Positions 52,294 to 61,512 of a DNA stretch of 64,000 nucleotides are shown here, one piece after another. Both the position numbers and the translations under genes were made by a program. The first letter of the stretch is position 1. Every line of letters begins with the position of its first letter. The stretch is taken from NCBI GenBank assembly GCA_965200835.1, contig OZ241390.1, positions 1,302,001-1,366,000 of the forward strand. The letters run 5' to 3'. The notes below the pieces were generated by a model that was not told the origin of the DNA, searched no databases, and saw nothing but the letters and a program-made list of their open reading frames with translations. This DNA comes from JAPPFW01 sp965200835. Its GTDB lineage: Bacteria; Actinomycetota; Acidimicrobiia; Spongiisociales; Spongiisociaceae.

Positions 52294-53178
52294 TCAGAAC
52301 ACGGTGGGGTCGGATTCGAAGGTCCGCTGGCAGCCAGCAGCGCAGAAGTAGGCCTTGTTGCCGTTGGGCTGATCGGTGACGAAGCGGGCCGTTGAGATGT
52401 CCACTGACATGCCGCATATTGGGTCGACGGCCTGGGGTGGTATCTCCACGTCCACTACCTGAGCACCGGCTCCTGCTGCCTTGAATGCCACTAGCTCAGC
52501 TATTACCGAGACGGCTATTTCTTCATGGGTGGTGGATCCGAGATCCAATCCTGCCGGGGCGTGTATACGAGTGAGTGCCCGGTCGCTCACTCCTTGTTCC
52601 CTTAGCCAGGTAGTCACCGACGACGACCTCTTGCGCGAGGCCACCAGACCCACGTAGGCCGCCGGGGTGGCGAGCGCCGCCTCCAGGGCGGGTTCGTCGA
52701 AGTGGCCCTGAGTTGCCACCACCACGTAGGACCGGTCGCCGACCCCGGTGATTTGCTCGATGTCGGAGGCGATCTCTGGCCGCCACCCGAGCACTTCGGC
52801 GATCCGCTGCAAGGTTCTGGTCATCGGCGAATCGCCCACCACGAGGAGGTGGGGAGAGGGAAGGATCGGCTCCACGAACACCTCCATGGAACCCTCGCTG
52901 TCGCAGGCCATCGCCACGTCGGTCACTCCCGGCCGGTGGTCGCTCTCCCCCAGCATCAACACCCGTGAGGCACCATCCCCCAGGGCAGCCAAGCCGTGGC
53001 GGACCACGGTCGGAGATGCACAGGCTCCTCCCAGCCATCCCTCCACCCGGCCATCGGGATGGATGATCGCCTTGGAGCCTCCCTTACCCGACGACGGCCC
53101 CTTCGACCAGATGACAGTTGCCAGCGCAAAGGCATGTCCATCCTGCTGCAGCTGGGCCGCCCGCCGGATGATGCTCAC
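52294..53178 (-). CDS. XdhC/CoxI-family molybdenum-enzyme maturation protein fused to a YHS domain
   Basis: A 294-aa protein. Residues 1-235 are XdhC/CoxI-like: ATVIWSKGPSSGKGGSKAII, GWLGGACASPTVV, LLVVGDSPMTRTLQRIAEVL and AAYVGLVASRKRSS. Residues about 250-290 are a YHS metal-binding domain: VDPICGMSVDISTARFVTD and KAYFCAAGCQRTFESDP. XdhC proteins insert or sulfurate the molybdenum cofactor in the xanthine-oxidase family. It lies 13 bases after coxL and is the last gene of the cox operon. The YHS fusion could bring copper or another metal to the CODH site, which needs Mo-Cu (inference). Confidence 0.88.
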   Translation of the reverse strand: MSIIRRAAQLQQDGHAFALATVIWSKGPSSGKGGSKAIIHPDGRVEGWLGGACASPTVVRHGLAALGDGASRVLMLGESDHRPGVTDVAMACDSEGSMEVFVEPILPSPHLLVVGDSPMTRTLQRIAEVLGWRPEIASDIEQITGVGDRSYVVVATQGHFDEPALEAALATPAAYVGLVASRKRSSSVTTWLREQGVSDRALTRIHAPAGLDLGSTTHEEIAVSVIAELVAFKAAGAGAQVVDVEIPPQAVDPICGMSVDISTARFVTDQPNGNKAYFCAAGCQRTFESDPTVF

Positions 53179-53191
53179 GGACGGGCTGGGT

Positions 53192-55564
53192 TCAGGGGCT
53201 TACCTCTACCCCGGCCAGCGCGCCCCACACTCGATGCGGCAGCACCGGCATGTCGATGTTGGACACACCTCTCGACCAGAGAGCGTCGATCACCGCGTTG
53301 GTGAAGGCGGCGGGGGAACCGACCGTGGCCGACTCGCCTACCCCTTTGGCCCCGATCGGATGATGAGGGGACGGGGTTACGGTCTCGCCCAGCTTGTAGC
53401 GGGGGGTCTCCCAGGCGGTGGGTATCAGGTAGTCCATCAGGTTGGCTCCGATGCAGTTACCGTCCTCATCGAAGGTGATCCACTGCATGTTGGCCTTGGC
53501 GAACCCTTCGGTCAGGCCACCGGTGATCTGGCCGTCCACGATCATCGGGTTGATCCGCACCCCGCAGTCGTCCACCGCTGCCATGTCCAGCACCTGCCAG
53601 GTACCGTCCCCGGTGTCAACCTCCACCACCACGATGTAGGTGCCGAACGGGTAGGTCATGTTGGGTGGGTCGTAGTAGGTGACCCCCTCCAGTCCCGCCT
53701 CCATACCCTCGGGGTGGTTGGTGTAGGCGGCGAAGGCCACATCCTGGATCGAGACGCTCTGGTCGGTGCCCCTAACCGTGAACTTACCGGGCTCCCATTC
53801 GAGATCCTCCTCAGCAGCCTCGAGCAGGTGGGCGGCCAGTTTCTGGCCCTTGGCTCGTAGCTTGCGGGAGACCATGGCGGTAGCCGCTCCCCCCACCGGG
53901 GTCGAGCGGGACGCGTAAGTCCCCAAACCGTAAGGCGTGTTGTCGGTGTCGCCGTACTGCACCTTGATATCCGAGTACGGGATGCCGAGCTCCTCGGCCA
54001 CGATCTGGGCGAAGGTGGTCTCGTGCCCCTGGCCCTGGGTCTGGACTCCCAGCTTGAGAATGGCCTTGCCGGTCGGATGGACTCGGAGCTCCGCCGAATC
54101 AAACATCTTGAGACCCAAAATGTCGTACTCGCGGGAGTTGCCAGCGCCTACCACTTCAGTGAAGGAAGCCACCCCGATACCGATCAGCTTGGTGGTGTCG
54201 GGATCGGCGTTCTGCTCCGCCTGGCGAGCCCGCCAGCCGTCGTAGTCGATCATCTCCTTCGCTAGGTCGAGCGCCCCGTGGTAGTCGCCGGAGTCGTAGA
54301 CGAAGCCGGTGGGTGACAGGTAGGGGAACTGATCCGCCTTGATGAAGTTGTGAGCCCGGAAGTCGGCCGGATCCATGCCGACCTCGTGGGCGGCATTATC
54401 GACCAGACGCTCTATCAAGTAGGAGGCCTCAGTCACCCGGAAGGAGCACCGGTAAGCCACACCCCCGGGAGCCTTGTTCGTGTAGGCACCCTTGGCCGAT
54501 ACATGGGCAGCCGGGAAGTCGTAGCTGCCGGTGCAGATATGGAATAGGCCGGCCTTGAACTTGGTCGGCTGAGCATCCGAGAAGAAGGCACCCTGGTCGG
54601 AGAGGATATCGGCCCGCATAGCGGTTATCCGTTTTTCCCCGTCCAGCGCCAGTTCGGCATGCATGTGGAAGTCGCGTGCGAACCCGGTGGAGATCAGATT
54701 CTCGGTGCGGCTCTCGATCCACTTGACCGGCTTGCCGATCAGCAGCGAGGCGGCGGTAGCCACCACGTAACCTGGATAGACCGGCACCTTGTTCCCGAAG
54801 CCTCCACCGATGTCACAGGTGACGATCCGGATCTTCTCCTCAGGAAGCCCCGCAACCAGCGCGAACACTGTCCGGATGGCATGGGGGGCCTGGCTGGTCA
54901 TATAGATGGTGCACTGCCCGGTGATGGAGTTGACATCTGCCACCACCCCGCAGGTCTCCAGCGGCGCCGGATGGGAGCGCGGGTAGTGGGTATCGAGGCT
55001 CACTACCCGGTCGGCGGCCGCGAAAGCGGCATCGGTGGTGTCCTGGTCGCCCGCCGCCCAGGTGTAGGCGACGTTGTCGGCCTGGTCCTCCTTGTCGTCC
55101 CTTATCAGCGTTTCGGTGGCCAGTGACTGCTGGGGCGTGGTAATGGCCTCGAGCTCCTCGTAGTCGACGTCGATCAAAGGGAGCGCATCTCGAGCGATAT
55201 AGGGATCGGTGGCGATGACCGCCGCTACTTCCTGTCCCTGGAATCGCACCTTATCGGTAGCCAAAACCGCCTGGGTGTCCCCTGACAGGGTGGGCATCCA
55301 AGCCAGCCCATGCGCGGCCAGGGCCTCGCCGGTGACCACCGCCAGTACCCCGTCGAGGGCCATGGCATCGGAGGAGTCGATGGAGACGATCCTGGCATGG
55401 GCTACGGGGGATCGGAGGATGGCCATATGGAGCATGCCGGGCAGGGTGAGATCGTCGAGATAGTTGCCTGCGCCGCGGATGAAACGGTCGTCCTCCTTGC
55501 GAAGGACGGAGTGACCGACGCCGCCCACCTCGGGACTGGTACGTGGCTCGTGAACGGTGGTCAT
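53192..55564 (-). CDS. coxL: Aerobic carbon monoxide dehydrogenase, large (Mo-Cu) subunit, form I
   Basis: A 790-aa molybdopterin-cytosine-dinucleotide subunit oxidising CO to CO2. The form I active-site motif AYRCSFR is at 370-376, with the Cu-binding Cys at 373; this separates true CODH from form II homologues (AYRGAGR). Other blocks are DIGGGFGNKVPVYPGYVVAT, QTQGQGHETTFAQIVAEELG and the catalytic-Glu segment GAKGVGESATVGSPAAFTNA. It is one base after coxS. The electrons leave through CoxS and CoxM, probably to quinone. Confidence 0.96.
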   Translation of the reverse strand: MTTVHEPRTSPEVGGVGHSVLRKEDDRFIRGAGNYLDDLTLPGMLHMAILRSPVAHARIVSIDSSDAMALDGVLAVVTGEALAAHGLAWMPTLSGDTQAVLATDKVRFQGQEVAAVIATDPYIARDALPLIDVDYEELEAITTPQQSLATETLIRDDKEDQADNVAYTWAAGDQDTTDAAFAAADRVVSLDTHYPRSHPAPLETCGVVADVNSITGQCTIYMTSQAPHAIRTVFALVAGLPEEKIRIVTCDIGGGFGNKVPVYPGYVVATAASLLIGKPVKWIESRTENLISTGFARDFHMHAELALDGEKRITAMRADILSDQGAFFSDAQPTKFKAGLFHICTGSYDFPAAHVSAKGAYTNKAPGGVAYRCSFRVTEASYLIERLVDNAAHEVGMDPADFRAHNFIKADQFPYLSPTGFVYDSGDYHGALDLAKEMIDYDGWRARQAEQNADPDTTKLIGIGVASFTEVVGAGNSREYDILGLKMFDSAELRVHPTGKAILKLGVQTQGQGHETTFAQIVAEELGIPYSDIKVQYGDTDNTPYGLGTYASRSTPVGGAATAMVSRKLRAKGQKLAAHLLEAAEEDLEWEPGKFTVRGTDQSVSIQDVAFAAYTNHPEGMEAGLEGVTYYDPPNMTYPFGTYIVVVEVDTGDGTWQVLDMAAVDDCGVRINPMIVDGQITGGLTEGFAKANMQWITFDEDGNCIGANLMDYLIPTAWETPRYKLGETVTPSPHHPIGAKGVGESATVGSPAAFTNAVIDALWSRGVSNIDMPVLPHRVWGALAGVEVSP

Positions 55565-55565
55565 G

Positions 55566-56027
55566 TCAGCTCCCCTCTCCCCCGGCGGCCTGGATAGCGG
55601 CCACGATGTTCATGTATCCCGTACACCGGCAGATATTGCCTGAAATCGCCCAACGCACCTCGTCATCGGTGGGATCAGGATTGCTCTCTAGGAGGGCGGC
55701 GCCCACCAGCATCATGCCCGGAGTGCAGAAGCCGCATTGGAGTCCGTGGTGCTCCTTGAAGGCCTGCTGCACCGGGTGCAGGTTCCCGTTCTGAGCCAGA
55801 CCCTCCACGGTCGTTATCTCATGACCGTCGGCTTGCACCGCGAACATCGTGCATGACTTGACCGGAGTGCCATCTTGGAGCACTGTGCAGGCCCCGCATG
55901 AGGTCGTGTCGCATCCTATGTGGGTACCGGTCAGACCGAGGTCGGTGCGGATGAAGTCGACCAGCAAGCGCCGGGGCTCAACCTCCCTCGTCTCACCGGT
56001 CCCATTGACGGTGATGTTGATCTGCAT
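55566..56027 (-). CDS. coxS: Aerobic carbon monoxide dehydrogenase, small [2Fe-2S] subunit
   Basis: A 153-aa two-cluster ferredoxin subunit. Plant-type cluster ligands are C39, C44, C47 and C59 (GCDTTSCGACTVL...SC); the second cluster uses C98, C101, C133 and C135 (LQCGFCTPGM, NICRCTGY). It shares one base with the coxM stop (TGATG). It passes electrons from the molybdenum site to FAD in CoxM. Confidence 0.96.
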   Translation of the reverse strand: MQINITVNGTGETREVEPRRLLVDFIRTDLGLTGTHIGCDTTSCGACTVLQDGTPVKSCTMFAVQADGHEITTVEGLAQNGNLHPVQQAFKEHHGLQCGFCTPGMMLVGAALLESNPDPTDDEVRWAISGNICRCTGYMNIVAAIQAAGGEGS

Positions 56028-56902
56028 CAGCCCTCCCCTCTTGCCTGTGCCAGTGCCTGGGCGAATCCTCGCCGGGTGTACTCGGCGACCACCGCCCGCT
56101 TGTACTCGGCTGGACCTCTCACGTTGCTGTCGGGTTCGCAGATCCGAGCCGCTACAGCTGCCGCCTCGGCGAACAGCTCAGCTCCGGGGGCCTGGCCGAC
56201 CATCATCGACTCGGCCTCGGTTACTTTCAGGTTGTGGCTGTGAACCGCCGTGAGTCCCAGACCGGCCTCGGCGATGTTGCCCGTGCTGTCAAGTACCAGA
56301 TGGGTAGCCACCCCTACCGTGGCGTAGTCACCGATCTTGCGCTCCAGCTTGAGGTACGCGCCGCCTGCCGGGCCGCCGTACTTCGGCACCCTCACCTCGG
56401 TGACCAGCTCCCCAGGATCCAGGGAGTTGGTGAAGAAGTCGACGACGAAGTCAGCGATCGGGATCACCCTCTCGCCCGAGGAGGATCGAGCTACGACCGA
56501 AGCACCTACCGCCAGCATGACCGAGTTCCAATCCCCTTCCGGATCGCAGTGAGCGACCGATCCACAAAGGGTGCCCCGGTTGCGTACCAGCGGGTCCGAG
56601 ATCCACGGGGCGGCGGACGACATAGTGTGATTGGTGTCTGTCACCAGGTCGGAAGCGGCTAGGTCGGCGTGCCTGGCGAGGGCACCTACCGCCAGATGAC
56701 CGTTGGCTTCCCTGATGTATGACAGCTCCGATACGCGATTGATGTCAACCAGGTGGCCGGGTGAGGCGAGCCGGAGTTTCATCATGGGGATAAGACTCTG
56801 ACCTCCGGCGAGGACCCGACCTTCGTCTCCAAGCTCGCCGAGGGTAGCCAGGACCTCGTCGAGCGTATCGGGAGCCGAATAGTCGAATGCGGATGGGTAC
56901 AC
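56027..56902 (-). CDS. coxM: Aerobic carbon monoxide dehydrogenase, medium (FAD) subunit
   Basis: A 291-aa FAD-binding subunit. The two flavin loops are AGGQSLIPMM (32-41) and TLCGSVAHCDPEGDW (111-125). Gene order M-S-L is the canonical one for form I CODH. It is the first gene of the operon. The flavin would hand electrons to the respiratory chain. coxD/E/G-type accessory genes are not in the adjoining sequence. Confidence 0.95.
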   Translation of the reverse strand: MYPSAFDYSAPDTLDEVLATLGELGDEGRVLAGGQSLIPMMKLRLASPGHLVDINRVSELSYIREANGHLAVGALARHADLAASDLVTDTNHTMSSAAPWISDPLVRNRGTLCGSVAHCDPEGDWNSVMLAVGASVVARSSSGERVIPIADFVVDFFTNSLDPGELVTEVRVPKYGGPAGGAYLKLERKIGDYATVGVATHLVLDSTGNIAEAGLGLTAVHSHNLKVTEAESMMVGQAPGAELFAEAAAVAARICEPDSNVRGPAEYKRAVVAEYTRRGFAQALAQARGEG

Positions 56903-57107
56903 CTACCTGACCTCCTGCGTTCGCTACCCTTCTTATAGCATCGACCGGGGACACCCGTCGGGTTTCGCTGGCTATTCCTCGAAGGAGTCAGGTTTCCTGA
57001 GCTAAAGGGAGGTAGGCAGGAAAGCCCTCACAGCGACTGGTCTAGGTGGAGTGGCCATGGAGGTTGTGAGCTTTTTGGTAGCGGTGCGCCCGATCACTCT
57101 GTGCTGC

Positions 57108-58094
57108 TCAGCCGATAAGGCGCCTCAACTCGGGCAATACTTCCTTGCCCAGCAGTTCGATCGTCCTTTCAGGCTCGGTGCTAGCCACCTGGATGGACAC
57201 GTAATCCGCCCCGATCTCCTCCACCAAGGGTCTATAGGTCTCTATCAGGGCCTCGACCCCGTCGACGATCGTGTACTTCCCAAGGACCTCCTGGCGGTCG
57301 AGATCATCGGCCCTTACCCGGAGAGTCATCGGATCGACAGCCTGAAGGCGGCCCGGGGCCCTGAGTCCCCGCATCGAGGCCAGCGCCTCCCACGCCTCGT
57401 CCTCGTCGCTTGCCAGCACGCACCAGCGGGTTGCCATGATGGTGAGCGGGGCGTTAGGCCGCTCGGCAGACGCAGCGCGAAACGGACCGATGATGCGTTC
57501 CAGCGTGTCAGCGGGACTCTTCACGCTGGTGATCAGCCCGTCGGCATGACCACCCGCAAACGCCGCGGACTTGGGACCCCCTGCCGCCATCCAGATCGGA
57601 ACCGTCGACACCGGTGGGCTGTACAACCGGGCCTTGTCCGCCGTGTAGAAGTCGCCCGCAAAGTCGACTTTCTCCCCGTCGAGCAGGCGATGCATGATCT
57701 CCAAGGCCTCGGTCATCCGGCCGATCCGCTCCTTGTAGGCGGGGAACGCGAAACCCATCGGGCCCTCGTTGATGTTCTCCCCCGTACCTACGCCTAGCGA
57801 GAATCGCCCGTCGCTCAGACGATCGGTCGTGGCGGCCATCTGGGCCACCAGTGCTGGGTGATAGTGGAACAGCGGGCAGGTGACGCTGGTGGCGAGCTCG
57901 ACCGACTCGGTCCTGGCCGCGACTGCCCCCAACCAAGCCCAGACGAATCCGGATGCCGACTCGTCGTCGACCCAGGGATGGAAATGGTCCGAGCCGAACA
58001 CCGCGTCGAAGCCGGCCTCCTCGGCCAGGACGGCCTGGCGGACGAGACGCTCAGGCTGATAGGACTCGTGGCTGCACAACCATCCGAACTTCAT
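57108..58094 (-). CDS. Luciferase-like F420-dependent oxidoreductase (G6PD-type subfamily)
   Basis: A 328-aa TIM-barrel LLM enzyme. FGWLCSHESYQPERLVRQAV and LAEEAGFDAVFGSDHFHPWV match the subfamily containing F420-dependent glucose-6-phosphate dehydrogenase and relatives; LSDGRFSLGVGTGENINEGP and PIWMAAGGPKSAAFAGGHAD follow. The ATG at 58094 has GAAGGAGGG seven bases upstream; the frame is open 37 more codons without merit. It is monocistronic and divergent from the PIG-L gene. The true substrate cannot be read from sequence. Confidence 0.85.
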   Translation of the reverse strand: MKFGWLCSHESYQPERLVRQAVLAEEAGFDAVFGSDHFHPWVDDESASGFVWAWLGAVAARTESVELATSVTCPLFHYHPALVAQMAATTDRLSDGRFSLGVGTGENINEGPMGFAFPAYKERIGRMTEALEIMHRLLDGEKVDFAGDFYTADKARLYSPPVSTVPIWMAAGGPKSAAFAGGHADGLITSVKSPADTLERIIGPFRAASAERPNAPLTIMATRWCVLASDEDEAWEALASMRGLRAPGRLQAVDPMTLRVRADDLDRQEVLGKYTIVDGVEALIETYRPLVEEIGADYVSIQVASTEPERTIELLGKEVLPELRRLIG

Positions 58095-58247
58095 GGGTGG
58101 TCCCTCCTTCGCTTTACGGGCCGACTTTACCGGGGTGCGGTGACGATCCGACCGGCAACTATGCCTTGCGCGCCTCCCGATAACGATGCCGAGTTCCATC
58201 GGCAAGGGCTGCCACGGGCAGGTCGAGGCGGTCCGTAGACTCCGGAC

Positions 58248-59003
58248 ATGGTTGACTACCGCACAGCATCGGATCTCTATACGGTCGATATGGAGTCGCC
58301 ACGCCGGGTTCTAGCGGTGGGGGCACACCCCGACGACGCCGAGTTCGGAGCGGGAGCCACTCTGGCCAAGTGGGCGGCGGGCGGCGCCTCCATCACCCTC
58401 GTGGTGGTTACCGATGGTTCCAAGGGCTCCTGGGACCCATCCGCTTCTCCTGCTGAATTGGCGGCTACCCGGGCTTGGGAGCAGCGCCGTGCCGCCTCCA
58501 CCCTCGGGATTGGGGAGACGTTCAACCTCGGATATGTGGATGGTGAGTTGGAGTATTCGATGACCTTGAGAGCCGAGGTGTGCTCGTGGATCCGCCGGGT
58601 CCGGCCCGATGTGTTGCTCTCCCACGATCCATGGCTTCGTTACATGCTGCATCCCGATCATCGGGCAACCGGCTGGGCGGTTGTGGACGGGGTGGTTGCT
58701 GCCCGTGACCATCTCTTCTTCCCCGAGCAGCTGGTCGACGGGTTGGAGCATCACCGGCCTGCTGCCCTCTTGCTGTGGGCGGCCGACCGGCCCGATCACC
58801 GAGAGGATGTAGAGGGTTTTGTGGACCATAAGGTCGATGCCCTCCTAGCTCACTCCAGCCAGGCGACCACCACGATGGATGGCGCCGGCAGCACGGTCGA
58901 GGCCACCAAAGCATTCCGGGCGGAGATACATGCCAGAGCACGAGAGGCAGGACTGGCAGCCGGCCTGGCGCGGGCGGAGGAGTTCAAGAGGATTACCCCC
59001 TGA
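58248..59003 (+). CDS. PIG-L family deacetylase (LmbE-like)
   Basis: A 251-aa zinc deacetylase fold. The metal site AHPDDAEFGAGATLAKW and the second motif HPDHRATGWAV are intact. Relatives deacetylate N-acetylglucosamine-linked compounds, including the mycothiol enzymes MshB and Mca; SHDPWLRYMLHPDH is the family's His cluster. It could belong to mycothiol metabolism or sugar catabolism; this is not decided. Its TGA shares one base with the glycerate kinase ATG. Confidence 0.85.
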   Translation: MVDYRTASDLYTVDMESPRRVLAVGAHPDDAEFGAGATLAKWAAGGASITLVVVTDGSKGSWDPSASPAELAATRAWEQRRAASTLGIGETFNLGYVDGELEYSMTLRAEVCSWIRRVRPDVLLSHDPWLRYMLHPDHRATGWAVVDGVVAARDHLFFPEQLVDGLEHHRPAALLLWAADRPDHREDVEGFVDHKVDALLAHSSQATTTMDGAGSTVEATKAFRAEIHARAREAGLAAGLARAEEFKRITP

Positions 59004-60280
59004 TGGGGCGGGTGGCCAACCTGCTCGGCCGGTTGCGGTCGGCCGATCCGGCTGGCATGGGGCTAATCCTGGAAGCGGCAGATAGAGCACTCGAGGCGGT
59101 GTGCCCGGCTCGGCTGGTCCGCTCCGCCCTGGCCGGGTCCGAGGGAGGATTGCTGGTACGGGGTCATCGGGTCCAAGCCGAGCGGGTCTTCGTGCTGGCA
59201 TTCGGCAAGGCTGCTCTCGGAATGAGTAGAGGCGCCGATCGAGCCATCGGCCATCTCATATCTGGCGGCTTGGTCGTGACTGATGAGCTGGGAGCTTCCC
59301 CCAAGTGGTCGGACACGATCGTCGGAGGTCATCCGACTCCGACCTCCGCGAGCGTACGCGCAGGTAGGGCGGCAATCGAGCTGGTCGAGAGTCTGCGGAA
59401 GACCGACCTGCTGCTGGCGCTGGTCTCGGGGGGTGGGTCGGCACTGCTGGAAGTGCCGGCAGGAGGACTGGACCTTGAGGACCTGCGTGATCTGAACGAC
59501 CGCCTCCTCCGATCGGGCGCCCCGATCGAGATCATCAACGGGGTCCGCCAGGCGGTCTCGCTGGTGAAGGCGGGCCGCCTGGCCCGGCGATGCTCGGGTC
59601 GGGTGGCCACCCTCATCATCTCCGATGTGGGTGAGGTCCCGGAGGTGGTCGCCTCCGGTCCTACTGTGACCGGTCCGCACCGAAGGGTCGACCTGGTGGA
59701 GGTGTTCGATCAGTACTCGATCCGAGGCCGGGCAGCCGAGCGAGCACTGGCTGTGACTGGCGATCGGGTGGCTACCGGGGACCGGCCACGATCCGACCTA
59801 TCACTCATGCTGGCCAGCGGAGCAACCGCTGGGAAGGCCGCAGCCCGTTACCTGTCCTGGGCTGGGTTGGAGGTGCGGCTCAGCAACGAACCACTGGTGG
59901 GAAACGCGGGAGAGGCCGCCAGGAGTGCGCTAGCGGCCACCCCGGACGGAAGCGCCAGGGTGCTGGTCGGGGAGACCACGGTGGAAGTCACTGGTAACGG
60001 GAGAGGTGGCCGGAACCAGCATGCGGCAGTAGCGGCTGGCATCGAGATCGCCGGAACCCCGTACCGTTTCCTGGCCATTGGCACCGATGGGGTAGACGGG
60101 CCGACCGATGCGGCGGGCGGGGCCGTCGATGGTTTGACTGTGTCCGACCCCCATCTTGCGCGGATGCATCTGGACGCCTTCGATTCCTATCCATACCTGG
60201 AGCGGGTCGGGGCGTTGCTGAGAACCGGCAGGACCGGAACCAACGTGGCCGATCTTTGGATAGTGGACAAGTCAGGTTGA
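59003..60280 (+). CDS. Glycerate 2-kinase (GckA/DUF4147-MOFRL type)
   Basis: A 425-aa two-domain kinase. The N-terminal DUF4147 domain has VFVLAFGKAALGMSRGAD, SGGGSALLEVPAGGL and LIISDVGEVPEVVASGPTV. The C-terminal MOFRL domain has VLVGETTVEVTGNGRGGRNQ and GTDGVDGPTDAAGGAVDG. It converts D-glycerate to 2-phosphoglycerate, entering lower glycolysis. Translationally coupled to the PIG-L gene; the pairing hints at degradation of a compound yielding glycerate. Confidence 0.92.
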   Translation: MGRVANLLGRLRSADPAGMGLILEAADRALEAVCPARLVRSALAGSEGGLLVRGHRVQAERVFVLAFGKAALGMSRGADRAIGHLISGGLVVTDELGASPKWSDTIVGGHPTPTSASVRAGRAAIELVESLRKTDLLLALVSGGGSALLEVPAGGLDLEDLRDLNDRLLRSGAPIEIINGVRQAVSLVKAGRLARRCSGRVATLIISDVGEVPEVVASGPTVTGPHRRVDLVEVFDQYSIRGRAAERALAVTGDRVATGDRPRSDLSLMLASGATAGKAAARYLSWAGLEVRLSNEPLVGNAGEAARSALAATPDGSARVLVGETTVEVTGNGRGGRNQHAAVAAGIEIAGTPYRFLAIGTDGVDGPTDAAGGAVDGLTVSDPHLARMHLDAFDSYPYLERVGALLRTGRTGTNVADLWIVDKSG

Positions 60281-60320
60281 GGAGACCGGCGGGGGTTACC
60301 GCCACTCTATCCTTGGGAGT

Positions 60321-61028
60321 ATGAGTGACCCTGTAGCTGTGCTCACCGGCGCTACCGGGTGGTTGGGTACCGCGCTTGCCAGGCGTCTGTTCGCTAGGGG
60401 CTACCGCATCGGGGCCACCTACCTGATCCCAGACCGCGCGGACGCCTTCGAGAAGCGTTTCCCCTACCGGGAGGACCGGCTGATTCTCCGGCGGGTCAAT
60501 GCGGTGGAGCCTGACCAGTTAGCCCGGTTCATAAAGACCGTCGTCGCCCGATTCGGAAGGATCGATGCGGTTGGAGCACTGGTGGGAGGCTGGGCAGGAG
60601 GCACAGACATAGCACAGACCGATGATCTGCGGTTCGACCACATGATCGATGTAAACCTTCGGTCGGCCTTCTATACCCTCCGGGCAGCCATCCCCTACCT
60701 GGAGGCAGGCGGCGGAGGTCGGATCTTTCTGGTGGGAAGTCGGGCATCGGTGGATACCCCGGCAGGCCAGGCCGCCTACAACATCGCCAAGGCCGGGGTG
60801 GTGGCTCTGGCCAAGACGGCGGCTCTGGAACTCGAGGACTCGGACATAACGGTCAATGCCATTCTTCCGTCGGTGATCGACACCCCGGGTACCAGGGCAG
60901 CACTTCCCTATGCGGACTATGTCACTTGGCCTACGCCCGACGAGATTGCGGCGGTGGCCGAATACCTGCTGGCCGGTGAGTCCGGGGTGGTTTCGGGGGC
61001 CGCGGTTCCTGTCTACGGCAAGTCCTGA
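60321..61028 (+). CDS. SDR-family oxidoreductase
   Basis: A 235-aa SDR. Cofactor loop TGATGWLGTALARRL, Ser in VGSRAS and catalytic YNIAK are present. The NNAG position is unusual (GALVGGWAGG), placing it in a divergent SDR group. Starts at 60321 with CTTGGGAG upstream, 40 bases after the glycerate kinase, probably same operon. Substrate unknown. Confidence 0.87.
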   Translation: MSDPVAVLTGATGWLGTALARRLFARGYRIGATYLIPDRADAFEKRFPYREDRLILRRVNAVEPDQLARFIKTVVARFGRIDAVGALVGGWAGGTDIAQTDDLRFDHMIDVNLRSAFYTLRAAIPYLEAGGGGRIFLVGSRASVDTPAGQAAYNIAKAGVVALAKTAALELEDSDITVNAILPSVIDTPGTRAALPYADYVTWPTPDEIAAVAEYLLAGESGVVSGAAVPVYGKS

Positions 61029-61175
61029 CCAGCGCCCGGCTCGAGCCTGGCTGTTCCGGGCAATCTCAAGGTCCGGGACAATGGGCGCTTTGTACGTAGC
61101 GCATCAGCTGGGCTCACCTGGGAGGACACGCCCGGTCCGCCCACCTCATGGGAGACGGACCAAGCGCTCCTATCG

Positions 61176-61248
61176 CAGCCCCGACCAGATTTGAACTGGC
61201 GTTTCCGCCTTGAGAGGGCGGCGTCCTAGGCCCCTAGACGACGGGGCC
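61176..61248 (-). tRNA. tRNA-Glu (CUC)
   Basis: On the minus strand a 73-nt cloverleaf runs from GGCCCCG (acceptor) through the D-arm, an anticodon stem CCGCC/GGCGG with loop CTCTCAA giving anticodon CUC, the T-loop GTTCAAATC, to CGGGGCT plus a discriminator G. The first acceptor pair is G-U. No CCA is encoded. It decodes GAG, a frequent codon at this GC content. Confidence 0.93.
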
Positions 61249-61274
61249 ACTGCGTGTGGTCATACTAACGACCG

Positions 61275-61346
61275 CTCGGGAGAGAGGACTCGAACCCCTA
61301 CTAACAGGGCCAGAACCTGTCGTGCTGCCGATTACACCACTCCCGA
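61275..61346 (-). tRNA. tRNA-Gln (CUG)
   Basis: A 72-nt minus-strand cloverleaf: acceptor TCGGGAG with CTCCCGA and discriminator G, anticodon stem ACAGG/CCTGT with loop TTCTGGC giving anticodon CUG, and T-loop GTTCGAGTC. The D-arm GTGTAATCGGCAGCAC is typical of tRNA-Gln. It lies 26 bases upstream of tRNA-Glu in the same direction, so the two are probably one transcript. No CCA encoded. Confidence 0.94.
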
Positions 61347-61512
61347 CAGTGCTGGTCACGATACCAGAGAATCGATGTAGCGGGAAAGTGGGGAGCCCGC
61401 GTCGAACGGCCTCCAGCCCGCGGCCCCGGCTACTTCCCGTCGAAGCCCCGATCAGGTATACATGAGATCCGACGGGGAGCAAGTCGGGTAGGCAATCAGA
61501 GGTACGTTTCGG

